From: Pseudomonadota bacterium
Lineage (GTDB): Bacteria; Pseudomonadota; Gammaproteobacteria; Burkholderiales; Burkholderiaceae_C
Direction of reading: 5' to 3'
Assembly (NCBI GenBank): GCA_018241985.1
Contig: JAFECV010000069.1
Coordinates: forward strand, 1-8,744
Length of the DNA: 8,744 bases
Below, one piece after another: positions 7,731 through 8,744 of the stretch (positions within the stretch are counted from its first letter, which is position 1; each line of letters opens with the position of its first letter). A program made the translations under genes and the position numbers. The notes below the pieces were generated by a model. The model searched no databases. It worked only from the letters and a program-made list of their open reading frames with translations, and was not told the DNA's origin.

Positions 7731-7763
7731 CGAGAGCTAATCCGGTGTCATCCTGTGGCCTAA

Positions 7764-7793
7764 ATTGTAAATGCGAATATATATCATTGGCAA
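7764..7793 (-). promoter_or_regulatory. Sigma70-type promoter of bfd
   Basis: On the minus strand TTGCCA (plus 7788-7793, 5 of 6 to consensus) and TACAAT (plus 7764-7769, 5 of 6) are 18 nt apart. Transcription would start near 7757, about 27 nt before the bfd ATG. The region is AT-rich in a GC-rich surrounding. Confidence 0.65.
7772..7786 (-). promoter_or_regulatory. Fur-box-like dyad in the bfd promoter spacer
   Basis: Read on the minus strand, TGATATATATTCGCA matches the 7-1-7 Fur consensus TGATAATNATTATCA at 10 of 14 defined positions. It lies entirely between the -35 and -10 boxes, where a bound repressor would block transcription, and the downstream gene is an iron-release ferredoxin. 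The match is imperfect and AT-rich sequence can imitate it. Confidence 0.45.
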
Positions 7794-7797
7794 CAGG

Positions 7798-7828
7798 AAA
7801 AATACGTGACCCCGAAGGCTCCAGGGTC
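7798..7828 (-). terminator. Weak intrinsic terminator candidate for the feoB group
   Basis: On the minus strand a 5-bp stem (GACCC at plus 7824-7828 with GGGTC at plus 7808-7812, 11-nt loop) is followed 5 nt later by five T residues (plus 7798-7802). It sits between the Cys-rich membrane protein gene and the bfd promoter, where a terminator is expected. The stem is short and the T-run offset, so this is tentative. The rest of 7829-7908 shows nothing I can identify. Confidence 0.3.
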
Positions 7829-7908
7829 GGGCCACGGGCGCACGACCGGGGCTACACGAATCGGCGTGAGTCAGCGCAGATCGGCGCGCGTCAGGCCGCT
7901 TGCCGGCG

Positions 7909-8184
7909 TCACGGCTGGCGGGTGATGCGGACCTTCGGCTGCTTCACGGCGCCCCGACCCGGCTGGCCGGAGCCAGCGCAGCCGCCGCAGCCGGAGCCGC
8001 ATCCGCCGTCTTGCCGAGCCAGTGCCTGCAGGCGGCGCGAGGCGCGCAGGGTGCGCGAGCGCGCCATCAATGCGTTGGCGATGAACCGCTTCAACGCGGC
8101 CGGCGACAGCGTCCACGCTGCATAGGCGGCGCAGCACGCGACCACCGCATAGACCGCCAGCGACTGAAGCAGGGTGCTCGTCAT
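7909..8184 (-). CDS. FeoB-associated small Cys-rich membrane protein (DUF6587-like)
   Basis: This 91-residue protein has one N-terminal membrane helix (about residues 5-26, containing C17 and C18), then a basic stretch with several Arg, and a glycine-rich cysteine motif GCGSGCGGC at 61-69 (C62, C66, C69, a C-x3-C-x2-C pattern) before a basic tail. Its ATG overlaps the feoB stop as ATGA, so the two are translationally coupled and probably act together. Small Cys-rich membrane proteins encoded directly after feoB are a recurring theme (the FeoB-associated Cys-rich family in Gram-positives, DUF6587 in proteobacteria), and this looks like the latter from memory. A role in holding or passing on imported iron at the membrane is an inference; no biochemical function is established to my knowledge. 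It is not a classical FeoC, as no winged-helix is visible. Confidence 0.75.
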   Translation of the reverse strand: MTSTLLQSLAVYAVVACCAAYAAWTLSPAALKRFIANALMARSRTLRASRRLQALARQDGGCGSGCGGCAGSGQPGRGAVKQPKVRITRQP

Positions 8185-8744
8185 GAAGTCAGCGCCAGCG
8201 CGACGCGGTAGGTGACGAACGAGGCGAGATAGGCCAGTGCGAACAGGTAGCCGGCCATGATCGCCGGATAGCGCCAGGAATTGGTCTCGCGCCGCACCAC
8301 CGCCAGCGTCGAAATGCATTGCGGCGCGAACACGTACCAAGCCAGCAACGAGAACGCGGTCGCCAGCGACCAGCTCTGCGCGATCAGCGGCATCAGCGCC
8401 TGCGCCGCCGCGTCTCCGGTGCCCGAGAGCGAGTACACGGTGCCCAGCGCGCCGACCGCGACTTCGCGCGCGGCCATGCCGGGCACCAGCGCGATCGAGA
8501 TCTGCCAGTTGAACCCGATCGGCGCGAACAGCACCTCCAGGCCGCGGCCCACGATGCCGGCCAGGCTGTACTGGATCGCCGGGCCGGTCGCGCCGGCCGG
8601 CGGCGCCGGAAAGGTCGACAGGAACCACAGCACCACCATCAGCGAGAAGATGATGGTGCCGACGCGGCGCAGGAAGATCTCGCCGCGCTGCCACAGGCCC
8701 AGCACCAGGTTGCGCAGGTTCGGCAGTCGGTACGGCGGCAGTTC
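8181..8744 (-). CDS. feoB: FeoB ferrous iron transporter, C-terminal part (runs off the window)
   Basis: Only the last 187 residues are present; the N-terminal G-domain and the first membrane helices lie beyond the right edge. FeoB imports ferrous iron across the inner membrane. The visible part begins ELPPYRLPNLRNLV, the conserved sequence before a membrane segment. It continues with GTIIFSLMVVLWFLSTFP, a periplasmic-side loop, PGMAAREVAVGALGTVYSL (the conserved ARE-VG-L motif), and a second gate motif AWYVFAPQCISTLAVVRRET, with the cysteine in QCIST, before a final helix. At least four membrane segments can be seen. The reading frame is intact and ends normally, overlapping the next gene by ATGA. 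The identification is secure. Whether feoA precedes it, or is fused, cannot be seen here. Confidence 0.93.
   Translation of the reverse strand, partial: ELPPYRLPNLRNLVLGLWQRGEIFLRRVGTIIFSLMVVLWFLSTFPAPPAGATGPAIQYSLAGIVGRGLEVLFAPIGFNWQISIALVPGMAAREVAVGALGTVYSLSGTGDAAAQALMPLIAQSWSLATAFSLLAWYVFAPQCISTLAVVRRETNSWRYPAIMAGYLFALAYLASFVTYRVALALTS

Overview
The window is high-GC DNA with tightly packed genes, most likely from a betaproteobacterium of the Burkholderiales. That assignment rests on the resemblance of the Bax inhibitor-1-like protein and the Bfd-like ferredoxin to Burkholderia-type homologues as I remember them. No rRNA or marker gene is present, so it is an inference. I see no mobile element, tRNA, rRNA or CRISPR array.

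Layout. (1) Positions 44-745, minus strand: a seven-helix Bax inhibitor-1/YccA family membrane protein, followed on its own strand by a perfect hairpin at the window edge (1-21). (2) Positions 930-1334, plus strand: a small GlcG/HbpS-family protein. (3) Positions 1335-1669: a gene-free stretch holding a hairpin pair, a 12-bp palindrome, a strong sigma70-type promoter whose -10 box lies inside a perfect 23-bp palindrome, and a leader of about 190 nt. (4) Positions 1670-7465, plus strand: a complete six-gene SUF iron-sulfur cluster operon, sufB-sufC-sufD-sufS-sufU-sufT. From sufD onward every junction is a 4-bp ATGA overlap. (5) Positions 7466-8744, minus strand and convergent with suf: the 3' end of feoB, a small Cys-rich membrane protein overlapping feoB by ATGA, then bfd with its own promoter carrying a Fur-like dyad.

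How the genes work together. SufS takes sulfur from cysteine and hands it to the zinc protein SufU, which passes it to the SufBC2D scaffold. SufC powers that scaffold with ATP, and SufT is a MIP18/DUF59 protein linked to cluster maturation or transfer. This is the Gram-positive-like SufS/SufU version, not the E. coli SufS/SufE version. SufS carries the His that in Bacillus SufS accepts the SufU zinc, and no sufE or sufA is present. The neighbouring minus-strand genes handle ferrous iron import (FeoB) and iron release from bacterioferritin (Bfd), so the window groups iron supply with cluster assembly. No Rrf2-type regulator gene sits next to suf; regulation probably acts in trans on the promoter palindrome.

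Most of this is recognisable biology. The parts most worth a second look are regulatory: the suf promoter palindrome, the suf leader and the bfd promoter.
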